Shown here one piece after another: positions 25,557 through 34,687 of a DNA stretch of 64,000 nucleotides. Origin of the DNA: Bradyrhizobium sp. ORS 285 (GTDB lineage: Bacteria; Pseudomonadota; Alphaproteobacteria; Rhizobiales; Xanthobacteraceae); the NCBI RefSeq assembly GCF_900176205.1, contig NZ_LT859959.1, positions 2,046,001-2,110,000 on the forward strand, written 5' to 3'. Below the pieces are notes generated by a model, which saw only the letters and a program-made list of their open reading frames with translations, made no database searches and was not told where the DNA came from. The position numbers and the translations under genes are program-made. Numbering within the stretch: position 1 is the first letter of the stretch; each line of letters opens with the position of its first letter.

Positions 25557-27296
25557 TTAGCGAAAGCCGATGCCGCTCTTTGCAAATCCGCCGCCGCCCA
25601 TCCGCGGTCCGGACTGCGCGACCTGCGGCGTCCCAGGGCGCATCATGGGCCGGCCCTGCATCGGCCCCGGGCCACGCGCCGTCGACGGATGCTGGCCATT
25701 GACGTTCGGCTTGAACGGCCCGGAATTGCCGGGGAACGGCCGTCGCGCTTCGCGGGTCTCGAATGGGCGGCCGGGATTGCGCTTCAGCGGATCGCGCTGG
25801 ATCTTCGCAGCCGGAGGCGGGGTCACCGGCGGTACGATCTGGTCGCGCATCTTGTTCTGCGCGACTGGCCGGGTGTCCACGACCTTGTTGGGGCCTCCGT
25901 TGTTGAGGCCCGCATCCTTGGTGACGACGGTCGGCGGCAGCGGCTGACGCGGCGGCAGGGTGTTGGCCGGCAGCTTCGGCAGCGGGCCGGGCTGGCCCTG
26001 GATCTGAGCGCCGGGATTGAACGGACGTGCGATCGGGGCCATTTGCTGCGGCATCATCAGCCGGCTCGGCTGCAGCACCGGGATCGGCCGCGGCTGGACC
26101 TGCAGCCGCAGCGCGACCGGCGCATAGGGGCTGTCGCCATAGGAGTCGCGGAAGCTCTGATAGGCCGCCGGCGAGTTCGCCAGCACTGTCTGATGCCACG
26201 CCGCCGCCTGCACCAAACCGGCGAGCAGCGCGCGGATGCGGTCGGCCAGCGGATCGCGCGGGTACATCTCGACGAACTCGCGATAATATTGCGGGCGATT
26301 CTCCGACAGCACGTAATCATAGGCCTGCCGCACGGAGCGGCTGGGCAGGTCGGCGGCCATCTGGACCACCGGCGCTTTCTCTGGCGGGCGTGCGGCAGCA
26401 ACCAGGGAATCGCCGAAGAAGGTGAAGTCGTTGGTGAGCGATGAGCTTTCCCACGGCGTCTGCCGTCCGTCGGTCGATTGGTTGACCTGAAGACGAATGC
26501 GCTTGAACAGCTGCTCGATCGGCAGGTTCGGTTGTCGTGCGAGGTTGAGAAAGGCTTGAGCATAAGGGCTGTGCTCGCCGCGTCCGTCGAGCGCCTCCTC
26601 GCCGGGCGAGGTCGAATAGCCGACGATGGATCCGTTCGGAGCATCGACGATGGCCAATCCGCGGCCGGCATCGTTGATGGCCGGGAACGGATTGTTGCGG
26701 CAGGCATCGAGCACGACGATCCGCATCCGGCTCGGAATGGCATCGAGCGTGGCCATGAGGTCGACGAGGCGGATCGTGCCGCTCGTGAGATCGGAGGGAG
26801 CAGAGATGCGTGCATCGATCGGGATGAGGTAGTTCTCGCCCGCGAGCTGAACGCCGTGGCCTGCATAGTACACCATCGCCACGGCGTTCGGCCCATGCGC
26901 CGAGACGCGGCTCGAAAAATCCTGCACGACCTTGAGCATCTCGTTCTGCGTGAGGTCGGTTGCCGTGATCACCTCGAAGCCGGCGGAGTTCAGCAGTTTC
27001 GCCACGGCATGGGCGTCGTTGTCCGGGTTCTCCAGCACAGGCGCATTCTGGTAGCTCGAATTGCCGATCACGAGCGCGACGCGCGGCTCTGGCCCCTGAA
27101 GCGTGGCGGCAGGCGCGTTCTTCATCGTGGAAGCCGACGGCGCAGCCAGCGCGCGCGGTGGCGTCTGCAGATTGTCGACGTCGCTGCTGGCAGCCCTGCT
27201 GGGGCCGGCGCCGACCGCAGCCATGACGGCCAGGATCGCCGAGGTGAGCAGGACCTTCCAGGTGGATCTGTCGGCGCGGAATAGCGGAACGGACAC
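25557..27296 (-). CDS. Exported caspase-like (C14/p20) protease with Pro-rich tail
   Basis: A 579-residue protein. A signal peptide or membrane anchor (about 14-30) leads into a peptidase C14 p20 domain (about 72-295): RVALVIGNSSYQN, the catalytic His147 in YYAGHG and Cys199 in DACRNNP. The specificity-pocket Asp residues expected for metacaspase-type enzymes are plausible (PNGSIVGYST). A helical region follows, then residues 400-579 are Pro/Gln/Gly-rich and of low complexity (PGPLPKLPANTLPPRQP; ending GGGGFAKSGIGFR). GTG 27296 is chosen because AGGAG precedes it. Bacterial relatives are linked to regulated proteolysis; targets here are unknown. Confidence 0.88.
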   Translation of the reverse strand: MSVPLFRADRSTWKVLLTSAILAVMAAVGAGPSRAASSDVDNLQTPPRALAAPSASTMKNAPAATLQGPEPRVALVIGNSSYQNAPVLENPDNDAHAVAKLLNSAGFEVITATDLTQNEMLKVVQDFSSRVSAHGPNAVAMVYYAGHGVQLAGENYLIPIDARISAPSDLTSGTIRLVDLMATLDAIPSRMRIVVLDACRNNPFPAINDAGRGLAIVDAPNGSIVGYSTSPGEEALDGRGEHSPYAQAFLNLARQPNLPIEQLFKRIRLQVNQSTDGRQTPWESSSLTNDFTFFGDSLVAAARPPEKAPVVQMAADLPSRSVRQAYDYVLSENRPQYYREFVEMYPRDPLADRIRALLAGLVQAAAWHQTVLANSPAAYQSFRDSYGDSPYAPVALRLQVQPRPIPVLQPSRLMMPQQMAPIARPFNPGAQIQGQPGPLPKLPANTLPPRQPLPPTVVTKDAGLNNGGPNKVVDTRPVAQNKMRDQIVPPVTPPPAAKIQRDPLKRNPGRPFETREARRPFPGNSGPFKPNVNGQHPSTARGPGPMQGRPMMRPGTPQVAQSGPRMGGGGFAKSGIGFR

Positions 27297-27436
27297 GGGC
27301 GTTCTCCTCGAGCATGCGCAAAGCGAATGGCTTGAGGAACACGCTTAGGCGCATCATCCGCGGATGTACGTGATGCGCGTCACCTCGGGAGCAGGCCCGC
27401 GGAGTAGAGGACGTGCGTGGTCCGGCAGGACGTCCG

Positions 27437-29032
27437 TCAGGAGAAGAACGCGATCTTCTCGGGCTGGGTCATGCGCCGGATCGGCGACAGCGGATCGTTG
27501 GCTGGTGCCTGCGGACGCTGCAGGAGGCCGTTCGAGAGCAGGGTCGATCCTAAGGACGGCTCGTAGGTCGGCCTCGGCATCGCAGAAGCAGTCGGGGCCG
27601 GAGCCGCGGCGGCGATCGCATGAAGCTGCTGACTGGGTGCGGCTTCGACTCGCACAGGCGGCGCTGGGGGCGGAGCAGCCACGGCTGCCGCGATGGCCGC
27701 CAGGGTCTCGACCGTGATCGCTTCCGAAAGCGGTGCGGCAGGCGGTGGTGCGCTGGGCGTTGGAGCCGGCGCCATCGGGGGAGCTTCCACGGGCGGAGCG
27801 ATCGGAGCTGCAATCGTCTCCGCGGCCGGTGCCTCGGCCGTCGTCAGCGCGAGCTCAGGTTCAGCAGGCTCCGGTTGAGCAGGCTCAGGCGCGGCTGGCT
27901 CCGGTTCGCGGAAGCTGGCGACGATGTCGTCATCGACTGACGTGGGCTCCTCGATGTCGAAACCGAGCGTCCGGGCCCGGCTGAACTCCTCGTCCTCGAT
28001 CGGATCGGGCGCGCCCATCTCGGCCGCAACCAGCTCCAGGATGGCTTCGTCCTGGGCCTGCGCCGCTGCCGCATCGTCCAGCTCGGTCGTGGCCTGCTGC
28101 TCGATCTCAACCAGCGCCTCGGCGATAGAAGGCTCCGCGAGCATTGCGGGCGGCGCCACGGAGACGGCGGCCACAGCAGCGGCTGCGGCGCTTGCGTCTT
28201 CCGTGGAAGCTTCGACAGTGACGCTTGCCACGAGCACTGCGGCTTCAGCCGACGAGGCCTCGATCGCCTCGATGGCGGCCACGGCGGCGACGAGCGGGGT
28301 GGTGACAGCAGGGACCGCTTGAGTGGCCTCGGCCCGATCCGGCTCCGGTGTCCGGAGTGCCTCTGGTTCCGCTGCCGCCGGGGGCTCCGCCACCGGAGCC
28401 GTCGCAACGGTCTCAATCGGCGCAGCCGTCTCGGCGACGGGCGCGACCGCATCGGCTTCAGGCGCGGCGGCGGCCTGCCGCTCGTCCAGCTCCTTGAGCC
28501 GCGTCTTGATGATGTCGAACGCCGCCAGCAACGCGATCTTCGGATCAGCGCTGGCCAGCTGCTCGCAGGCGGACTCGATCGAGGTGACCTGGGAATCGAT
28601 CAGGTCGCAAATTCGGGAGTCGGCCCCGATCTCGCGCCAGCGCCAGGAGATCTCCTTGATGATCCGGGTGCCCTTGCGCACCGGCGCGAGGTTTTGCTCG
28701 AGGGCCATCTTGTCGACCGCAGAGGCTGCGGCGAGAGCCGCATCCTCGACCGCAGCGCGGATCGCCGCCAGCGCTTCAGGCAACGCCTGGCTGTCGGCCT
28801 GCTCGAGCTCCTGCTGCTGCTGACGCTGCGAGGCCAGCGCATGCTCGATGCGCGCCACCGCGTCGAGCACCATGCTGGTGTCGGCATTGCGGTTGCGCTT
28901 GGCGTATTCGCCCAGGAACCAGCGGCCACGCGACGTCTCCATGAAGGCGTCGCGGATCGCCTCGTAATCGGCCTCGTTCGGCTGTGCCGCGCGGGCGGAT
29001 ATCGGCGAGAGGGCGAAGACTTCATCGACCAT
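27437..29032 (-). CDS. Ala/Pro-rich protein with conserved N-terminal domain, function unknown
   Basis: A 531-residue protein. Residues 1-190 are ordered and helical, containing FMETSRGRWFLGEYAKRNRNAD, KGTRIIKEISWRWREIG and DLIDSQVTSIESACEQLA; this block is familiar to me from unannotated alphaproteobacterial proteins. The rest is a long Ala/Pro/Glu low-complexity linker with a short conserved C-terminal peptide (PLSPIRRMTQPEKIAFFS). The D-L-I-D-S-Q helix loosely recalls the D-x(2-3)-Q helix of CheZ phosphatases, but the likeness is weak. ATG 29068 and longer starts are possible; 29032 avoids overlap with the divergent MFS promoter. Confidence 0.6.
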   Translation of the reverse strand: MVDEVFALSPISARAAQPNEADYEAIRDAFMETSRGRWFLGEYAKRNRNADTSMVLDAVARIEHALASQRQQQQELEQADSQALPEALAAIRAAVEDAALAAASAVDKMALEQNLAPVRKGTRIIKEISWRWREIGADSRICDLIDSQVTSIESACEQLASADPKIALLAAFDIIKTRLKELDERQAAAAPEADAVAPVAETAAPIETVATAPVAEPPAAAEPEALRTPEPDRAEATQAVPAVTTPLVAAVAAIEAIEASSAEAAVLVASVTVEASTEDASAAAAAVAAVSVAPPAMLAEPSIAEALVEIEQQATTELDDAAAAQAQDEAILELVAAEMGAPDPIEDEEFSRARTLGFDIEEPTSVDDDIVASFREPEPAAPEPAQPEPAEPELALTTAEAPAAETIAAPIAPPVEAPPMAPAPTPSAPPPAAPLSEAITVETLAAIAAAVAAPPPAPPVRVEAAPSQQLHAIAAAAPAPTASAMPRPTYEPSLGSTLLSNGLLQRPQAPANDPLSPIRRMTQPEKIAFFS

Positions 29033-29107
29033 GGCAAACCCATCGCGCAAATTGCTGCGCGTTGGCATAACGATCACCATGATATTGATCGAATCGCAAT
29101 TGAATTG

Positions 29108-30307
29108 ATGCCACTGTCCCGACAAATCTCCGCCACATCGCCGGTATTGGCGCGCCAGTTCGCGCGGCGGTTGGGGCTGTTCTATGGCGCGGTGTTCGCG
29201 CTGTCGGGGACGCATCTGCCGTTTTTCCCCGTGTGGCTACGGGCCATCGGACTGGACGCCTCCTGGATCGGCGTCATCATCGCGGTTCCTGCCGTCACGC
29301 GCTTCACCGTCCTGCCGCTGATCACCGCGCTCGCCGAGCGCCGGCAGGCGTTGCGGGGCGCGTTGCGTCTGACGACGCTCGCAACCGCGTCCGGCTTTGC
29401 CGTTCTCGCCGGTCAACATCAGCCCTGGCTCGTCTTTCTGGTCTATGTCGGGCTCTGCAGCCTGTGGACACCCGTGGTGCCGCTGACCGATGCCTACGCA
29501 TTGCGCGGCGTCATGAGCCATGGCCTGAAGTACGGCCGCCTGCGGCTGTGGGGATCGGCGGCGTTCATCGTCGGCACGTTGCTGTGCGGCGGCTTGGCCG
29601 ACATCGTCCCGTCGTCCGAGCTGATCTGGATCATCCTTTCGGTGGCGTTGTGCGGGGCGGCGAGCGGCCTGCTGCTCCAGCCGCTGCCGCCTTTGCCGCG
29701 CAGCACGGGGCCCGCTCGGGACGGCCGGAGCCTGCTGGGCAGTCCGCGCTTCCTGTGTATCATCGCAGCCTCAGCACTGATCCAGGGCAGCCACGCTGCA
29801 TACTACACGTTCTCCGCCATCGAGTGGAAAGCGCAGGGTCTCAGCGGGCTCACCATTGCCTGGCTGTGGACGATGGGCGTGCTCGCGGAGATCATCATCT
29901 TCGCGCTGTCGCCGCGGTTCACGCTCTCGCCAGTCATCCTGGTCGTGATCGGCGCCATCGCGGCCGTGCTGCGCTGGACCCTGACGGCGCAGGAGCCGCA
30001 TGCGATGGGTCTTGCGGCGGTCCAGATCAGCCATGGCTTCACCTTCGGACTGACGCTGGTCGGCACGATGGGGCTGCTGGTCCGCGAGGTGCCGGCGTAT
30101 CTGACGGCGCGCGGGCAGGGCTATTACTCCGCCGCCAGCGGCGTGGTCGGCTCGGCGGCGTCGATCCTGTCGGGGCCGCTCTATGCGGCCTATGGCCCGG
30201 GCGTGTACTACGCGATGGCCGCGATGGCCGCAGCCGGCGGCACGCTGATGTGGCTCGGCCGCGCGCGCCTGTCGCTTCAGCCCCACAAGGCGGCGTCGGG
30301 CGGATAG
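29108..30307 (+). CDS. MFS_1-like transporter
   Basis: A 399-residue carrier with about twelve hydrophobic segments. LGLFYGAVFALSGTHLPFFPVWLRAIGLDASWIGVIIAVPA is the typical opening of the MFS_1_like/HcaT group, and YGRLRLWGSAAFIVG in the 4-5 loop agrees (both spans given in parts). The group includes phenylpropionate and nucleoside-type carriers, but substrates are poorly known. ATG 29108 starts the first conserved helix; the long frame upstream is antisense to the Ala/Pro-rich gene. Its last 31 bp overlap the 3' end of the convergent dipeptide-epimerase gene, a pairing that might mean murein-peptide uptake and recycling. Confidence 0.85.
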   Translation: MPLSRQISATSPVLARQFARRLGLFYGAVFALSGTHLPFFPVWLRAIGLDASWIGVIIAVPAVTRFTVLPLITALAERRQALRGALRLTTLATASGFAVLAGQHQPWLVFLVYVGLCSLWTPVVPLTDAYALRGVMSHGLKYGRLRLWGSAAFIVGTLLCGGLADIVPSSELIWIILSVALCGAASGLLLQPLPPLPRSTGPARDGRSLLGSPRFLCIIAASALIQGSHAAYYTFSAIEWKAQGLSGLTIAWLWTMGVLAEIIIFALSPRFTLSPVILVVIGAIAAVLRWTLTAQEPHAMGLAAVQISHGFTFGLTLVGTMGLLVREVPAYLTARGQGYYSAASGVVGSAASILSGPLYAAYGPGVYYAMAAMAAAGGTLMWLGRARLSLQPHKAASGG

Positions 30308-31272
30308 ACCAGGCTGTCCTCGTAGTACAGCCCGTGCGCGCAGTCCTCGGCCAATAGCAGCGGGCCGTCGAGGTCGACATAGCGGGCCAGCGGCGTCAGC
30401 AGCATCGCCGGCGCCATGGACAGCGACGTCCCGACCATGCATCCGACCATGATGTCGAAGCCAAGCGCGCGGGCGGCATCGGCCATCGCGAGCGCCTCGG
30501 TCAAGCCGCCGGTCTTGTCGAGCTTGATGTTGACGGCGTCATAGCGTCCGCGCAGGCCATCGAGCGAGTTGCGGTCGTGCACGCTCTCATCGGCGCACAC
30601 GGGCAGCGGACGGGCCATGTTGCCAAGCGCCTCGTCCTTTCCGGCGGGGAGCGGCTGCTCGACCAGCGTGACGCCAGCCTCAGCGCATGCGGCGAGATTG
30701 GCTTCGAGATTGGCCTCGGTCCAGGACTCGTTGGCGTCGACGATGAGTTGCGACTGTGGCGCGGCCGCACGTACGGCTGCGATGCGCGCCGGATCGCCGT
30801 CACCGCCGAGCTTGACCTTGAGCAGGGGGCGATGCGCCGCCTTGGCTGCGGCCTTGGCCATGACCTCAGGCGCGGCGAGCGAGATCGTGTAGGCGGTCAC
30901 GCAGGGCGCAGGCGCCCGCCGTCCGAGCAGGTCCCAGATGCGCCGGCCGCTGCGCTTGGCCTCCAAGTCGAGCAGCGCGCAATCCAGCGCATTGCGCGCT
31001 GCGCCCGGCGGCATCGCCGTCTGCAGCGCCTCGCGATCGAGGCCGGAGGCTATCGCGTCGCGCATCGCGAGCAGGGCGTTCAGCGCCCCCTCGGGCGTTT
31101 CGCCATAGCGTGGATAAGGCACGCATTCGCCGCGACCAACGATGTCACCTTGTCGCAGCTCCGCGATCACCGTCACCGCTTCGGTCTTGGCGCCGCGGCT
31201 GATCGTGAAGCTGCCTGAGATCGGCCAGTGGCCGATCTGGGCGTCCAGTATTGGAAAGCTGGTAGAAGTCAT
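30277..31272 (-). CDS. L-Ala-D/L-Glu-type dipeptide epimerase (enolase superfamily)
   Basis: A 331-residue enolase-superfamily protein. LKVKLGGDGDP carries the catalytic KxK, LIVDANESW the first metal Asp, LVEQPLP and PVCADESVHD the remaining metal ligands, and VNIKLDKTGGLTEAL the second-side Lys; the C-terminal DLDGPLLLAED is typical of Ala-Glu epimerases. These recycle murein peptides by epimerising L-Ala-D-Glu. ATG 31272 (MTSTSFPILDAQIGHW) is preferred over 31362, which adds an unconserved basic leader. It overlaps the convergent MFS gene by 31 bp. Confidence 0.88.
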   Translation of the reverse strand: MTSTSFPILDAQIGHWPISGSFTISRGAKTEAVTVIAELRQGDIVGRGECVPYPRYGETPEGALNALLAMRDAIASGLDREALQTAMPPGAARNALDCALLDLEAKRSGRRIWDLLGRRAPAPCVTAYTISLAAPEVMAKAAAKAAHRPLLKVKLGGDGDPARIAAVRAAAPQSQLIVDANESWTEANLEANLAACAEAGVTLVEQPLPAGKDEALGNMARPLPVCADESVHDRNSLDGLRGRYDAVNIKLDKTGGLTEALAMADAARALGFDIMVGCMVGTSLSMAPAMLLTPLARYVDLDGPLLLAEDCAHGLYYEDSLVYPPDAALWG

Positions 31273-31421
31273 TTGAAAGTCTGGCGATTTGTGAGCTGGA
31301 ATGAGACGCTGGGGACTTGCGCGATGGGAGCGACTATGGCTGTTGATGGGGGTCTCCGGCAAGGTGGTGGCGACGCGGTGGGATTTTTCTCGTCAAGGAG
31401 CGGACAACGTCCGTTCCGAGG

Positions 31422-32564
31422 ATGGTCGTCGTGAAGGGCGGCCCCGATCTGCAGCGTAGCGGTGAGGGCAACGCGCTGTCGCTGCGTGCGACCGGCGCCT
31501 GGACCGCGCCGTTTGCGCCGTCGCTCGAGCGGCTGGTGGCCGAGGCCGAGAAGCTCGCCGGCAAGAAGGTCGATGTCTCGATCGATGTGTCGCAGGTCTC
31601 CAAGCTCGATACGTTCGGGGCCTGGCTGATCGAGCGGTTGCGCCGCAGCTTCACGATGGGAACCGTTGAGGCCCGGATCGACGGCTTGTCGGCCAACTAC
31701 GCGAGCCTGGTGGATGAAGTCCGACGCGTCAGCCTCGCGCCTGGCGACGATGCCGCCAACGTGACCATCACCGGCATGCTCGGGCAGATCGGCCGCAGCG
31801 TCGCCGGCATCGTCGGTACGGTCGCGGCGCTGATCGACATGCTAGGCGCCGTGATCGTCGCGAGCGGCCGCGTCTTCATTCATCCGCGCAGCTTTCGCCT
31901 GACCTCGACCATCCACCATCTCGAGCAGGTGTGCTGGCGCGCGGTGCCGATCGTCGTCCTCATCACCTTCCTGATCGGCTGCATCATCGCCCAGCAGGGC
32001 ATCTTCCATTTCCGCAGGTTCGGCGCCGACATCTTCGTCGTCGACATGCTCGGCGTGCTGGTGCTGCGTGAGATCGGCGTGCTCCTGGTCGCGATCATGA
32101 TCGCCGGCCGCTCGGGTAGCGCCTACACCGCCGAGCTCGGCTCGATGAAGATGCGCGAGGAGATCGACGCGCTCAGGACCATGGGCTTCGATCCGATCGA
32201 GGTGCTGATCCTGCCGCGCATGCTGGCGCTGGTCATCGCGCTGCCGATCCTCGCCTTCCTCGGCGACATCGCCGCACTTTACGGCGGCGGACTGGTAGCG
32301 TGGTTCTATGGCGGCGTCGATCCCGAGGCGTTCCTGCTGCGGCTGCGCGATGCGATCTCGATCGACCATTTCACCGTCGGACTCCTGAAGGCGCCGGTGA
32401 TGGCCGCCGTGATCGGCATCGTCGCCTGCGTCGAGGGCCTGGCGGTGCAGGGCAGCGCCGAGTCGCTCGGGCGGCACACCACCTCGTCGGTCGTGAAGGG
32501 CATCTTCTTCGTGATCGTCATGGACGGCGTGTTCGCGATCTTCTTCGCCGCGGTCGGGATGTGA
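31422..32564 (+). CDS. mlaE: MlaE-type permease with N-terminal STAS domain
   Basis: A 380-residue inner-membrane permease of the Mla phospholipid transport system. Residues 1-110 form a STAS domain (SLRATGAWTAPFAPSL, VSIDVSQVSKLDTFGAWLIERLRR), the role played by separate MlaB in E. coli; residues 120-380 are the MlaE domain with five helices and the conserved EIGVLLVAIMIAGRSGSAYTAELGSMK (given in pieces) and EEIDALRTMGFDPIEVLILPR. It is followed at 6 bp by the ATPase gene and then the MCE protein gene, so STAS-MlaE, MlaF and MlaD are encoded together. MlaA, MlaC and a free MlaB are not seen nearby. Confidence 0.93.
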   Translation: MVVVKGGPDLQRSGEGNALSLRATGAWTAPFAPSLERLVAEAEKLAGKKVDVSIDVSQVSKLDTFGAWLIERLRRSFTMGTVEARIDGLSANYASLVDEVRRVSLAPGDDAANVTITGMLGQIGRSVAGIVGTVAALIDMLGAVIVASGRVFIHPRSFRLTSTIHHLEQVCWRAVPIVVLITFLIGCIIAQQGIFHFRRFGADIFVVDMLGVLVLREIGVLLVAIMIAGRSGSAYTAELGSMKMREEIDALRTMGFDPIEVLILPRMLALVIALPILAFLGDIAALYGGGLVAWFYGGVDPEAFLLRLRDAISIDHFTVGLLKAPVMAAVIGIVACVEGLAVQGSAESLGRHTTSSVVKGIFFVIVMDGVFAIFFAAVGM

Positions 32565-32570
32565 GCTGAG

Positions 32571-33341
32571 ATGGCGCAGGAGGTGTCCGATCCGATCATC
32601 CGCGTGCGCGACGTCACCGTGCAGTTCGGCAAGACGCGCGTGCTCGACGGGCTCGATCTCGACGTCAAGCGTGGCGAGATCCTCGGCTTCGTCGGTCCGT
32701 CCGGCGCCGGCAAGTCGGTGCTGACGCGCACCATCATCGGCCTCGTGCCGAAGCTGTCGGGAAACATCGAGGTGTTCGGGGTCGATCTCGATGCCGCCGA
32801 TCGCGCCGGCCGTCGTGCCGTCGAGCGGCGCTGGGGCGTGCTGTTCCAGCAGGGCGCGTTGTTCTCCTCGCTGACGGTGCGGCAGAACATCCAGTTCCCG
32901 GTGCGGGAGTATCTCAAGGTCTCGCAGCGGCTGCTCGACGAGATCATGGTCGCAAAGCTGGTGATGGTCGGATTGCGGCCGGATGTTGCGGATCGTTTCC
33001 CGAGCGAATTGTCCGGCGGCATGATCAAGCGCGTCGCCTTGGCGCGGGCGCTGGCGCTCGATCCGGAGCTGGTGTTTCTCGACGAGCCGACCTCGGGGCT
33101 CGACCCGATCGGCGCCGGCGATTTCGACGAGCTGGTGCGCACCTTGCAGCGGACTTTGGGGCTGACGGTTTTCATGGTAACCCATGATCTCGACAGCCTG
33201 TACACGGCCTGCGACCGCATCGCCGTGCTCGGCAACGGCAAGATCATTGCCGCGGGGTCGATGGCCGACATGCAGGCCTCGGAGCATCCGTGGCTGCGGC
33301 AGTATTTTCACGGCAAGCGTGCACGCGCCGTGATGGGGTAG
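32571..33341 (+). CDS. mlaF: MlaF ABC-transporter ATPase
   Basis: A 256-residue ABC ATPase. Walker A is GPSGAGKSV (about 43-51), the signature is LSGGMIKR, Walker B is LVFLDEPTSGLDP and the switch His is in THDLDS. The non-canonical FxVQFGKTRVLDGLDLD start and the LFQQGALFSSLTVRQNIQ Q-loop are typical of MlaF. It powers phospholipid trafficking between the outer and inner membrane with the adjacent permease and MCE protein. Only 6 bp separate it from mlaE. Confidence 0.95.
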   Translation: MAQEVSDPIIRVRDVTVQFGKTRVLDGLDLDVKRGEILGFVGPSGAGKSVLTRTIIGLVPKLSGNIEVFGVDLDAADRAGRRAVERRWGVLFQQGALFSSLTVRQNIQFPVREYLKVSQRLLDEIMVAKLVMVGLRPDVADRFPSELSGGMIKRVALARALALDPELVFLDEPTSGLDPIGAGDFDELVRTLQRTLGLTVFMVTHDLDSLYTACDRIAVLGNGKIIAAGSMADMQASEHPWLRQYFHGKRARAVMG

Positions 33342-33494
33342 CATCGAGCGCCCCAGAGACGAATATTTGTGAGCGGGAGTGGGGACTTCCGCGACTAAGG
33401 TGATGGGGTGGGTGCCGCAGTCCGGCGCCAACCGAGAGCGCACGGAAGCGGCGGCTGGGATCTCTGCCGCGACGTGCCGGTACCGGAGTTGGTA

Positions 33495-34367
33495 ATGGAA
33501 ACGCGGGCGAATTACGTCCTGATCGGATCGTTCACGCTGGCCGTGCTTGCCGCGGCGGTCGGGTTCGTCCTGTGGTTCCAGAGCCTGCACACGACCAAGC
33601 AGCGCAGCCCGCTGCGTGTGGTGTTCGAGGGACCGGCCGCGGGCTTGCGCAACGGCGGAAGCGTCAATTTCAACGGTATCCGCGTCGGCGAGGTCATCTC
33701 GGTGAAGCTCGACAATCCGCGCCGCGTGGTGGCGCTGGCGATGGTCGAGAACAACGCGCCGATCCGCAAGGACACGCTCGTGGGCCTCGAGTTCCAGGGC
33801 CTCACCGGCGTGGCCGCAATTTCGCTCAAGGGCGGCGAGGAGGCTGCGCCGCCGGCACCGCTCGACGAGGACGGCGTGCCGGTGCTGCGCGCCGAACCGA
33901 CCCGGCTTCAGGATGTCACCGAGGCGATCCGCGCCACCTTGCAGAACATCAACAAGGTGGTGGCTGACAACCAGGACGCCGTAAAGAGCTCGATCAAGAA
34001 CCTTGAGGTCTTCACCCAGTCGCTGGCCCGCAACTCCGAGCGGATCGATGGCGTCATGAGCCGCGTCGACGGCATCATGGGCAAGGCGGACACCTTGATG
34101 CTCGGCCTCAATACGCTGGCCGGCGGCAAGGACGGCGGCGAGCTGTTCCTGACGGTGAAGTCGATCCGCGAGCTCGCCGAGGACCTGGACAAGCGCTCCG
34201 GCGCGCTGATGGCCGACGGACGGCGAACCTTGTCCGACATCAGCCGTGCGGTGAACAATTTCGACCGCAACCCGACCCGCGTCCTGTTCGGCGCCAGCAA
34301 TTCCAGCCCGAGCAACGCCCAGGCCTCGCAGCCGGCCCCCGCACCGTCCACCAGCGGGCGGCGCTGA
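33495..34367 (+). CDS. mlaD: MCE-domain substrate-binding protein MlaD
   Basis: A 290-residue protein anchored by one N-terminal helix (METRANYVLIGSFTLAVLAAAVGFVLWFQ, in parts) with an MCE domain at about 38-115 (LRVVFEGPAAGLRNGGSVNFNGIRVGEV, in parts, and LEFQGLTGVAAISLKGG). The remainder is helical, with a Ser/Pro-rich tail. MCE rings form a hydrophobic channel for lipids across the periplasm. ATG 33495 gives the membrane anchor at the very N-terminus; the ORF start at 33408 would add a non-conserved leader. Last gene of the mlaEFD operon, followed by a terminator at 34418. Confidence 0.93.
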   Translation: METRANYVLIGSFTLAVLAAAVGFVLWFQSLHTTKQRSPLRVVFEGPAAGLRNGGSVNFNGIRVGEVISVKLDNPRRVVALAMVENNAPIRKDTLVGLEFQGLTGVAAISLKGGEEAAPPAPLDEDGVPVLRAEPTRLQDVTEAIRATLQNINKVVADNQDAVKSSIKNLEVFTQSLARNSERIDGVMSRVDGIMGKADTLMLGLNTLAGGKDGGELFLTVKSIRELAEDLDKRSGALMADGRRTLSDISRAVNNFDRNPTRVLFGASNSSPSNAQASQPAPAPSTSGRR

Positions 34368-34417
34368 GGCGCTGGCGAATAGCGGGCGGGGGAGTAGCGA
34401 GTAGGACGTGAGCTTTG

Positions 34418-34457
34418 CTGCACCGAGCCCGACGGCTGTCGGCTCGGCGCAGTTTTT
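34418..34457 (+). terminator. Rho-independent terminator after mlaD
   Basis: A GC-rich hairpin (CTGC-A-CCGAGCC paired with GGCTCGG-C-GCAG) is followed by TTTTT, 51 bp downstream of the mlaD stop. Confidence 0.75.
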
Positions 34458-34604
34458 CCGCTCTGACGTCTATCGTCGTCCGCATGCTGCGCGGGCCTGA
34501 GCGCGGGACTAAGTGGCCATCTCTTAGTATTGCCGGGAGTCAGCGCGGGCGTCGGGCTGACGCGGGCAAAAGCCGAAGAAGCGCTCATTGCACCCCAAAA
34601 AGCG

Positions 34605-34630
34605 AAACGGAGGCCTCACGGCCTCCGTTT
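34605..34630. terminator. Bidirectional hairpin terminator
   Basis: A perfect 11-bp stem (AAACGGAGGCC / GGCCTCCGTTT) with a 4-base loop; on the minus strand it is followed by a T-rich stretch (CGCTTTTTGG), so it should stop transcription of the giant gene that ends at 34688, and possibly read-through from the left. Confidence 0.75.
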
Positions 34631-34687
34631 GTTTGTCGATTGCTGGTCGGCTGCTCGCCATCCGCTACTCGTTCTTCGTCTCTCCCA

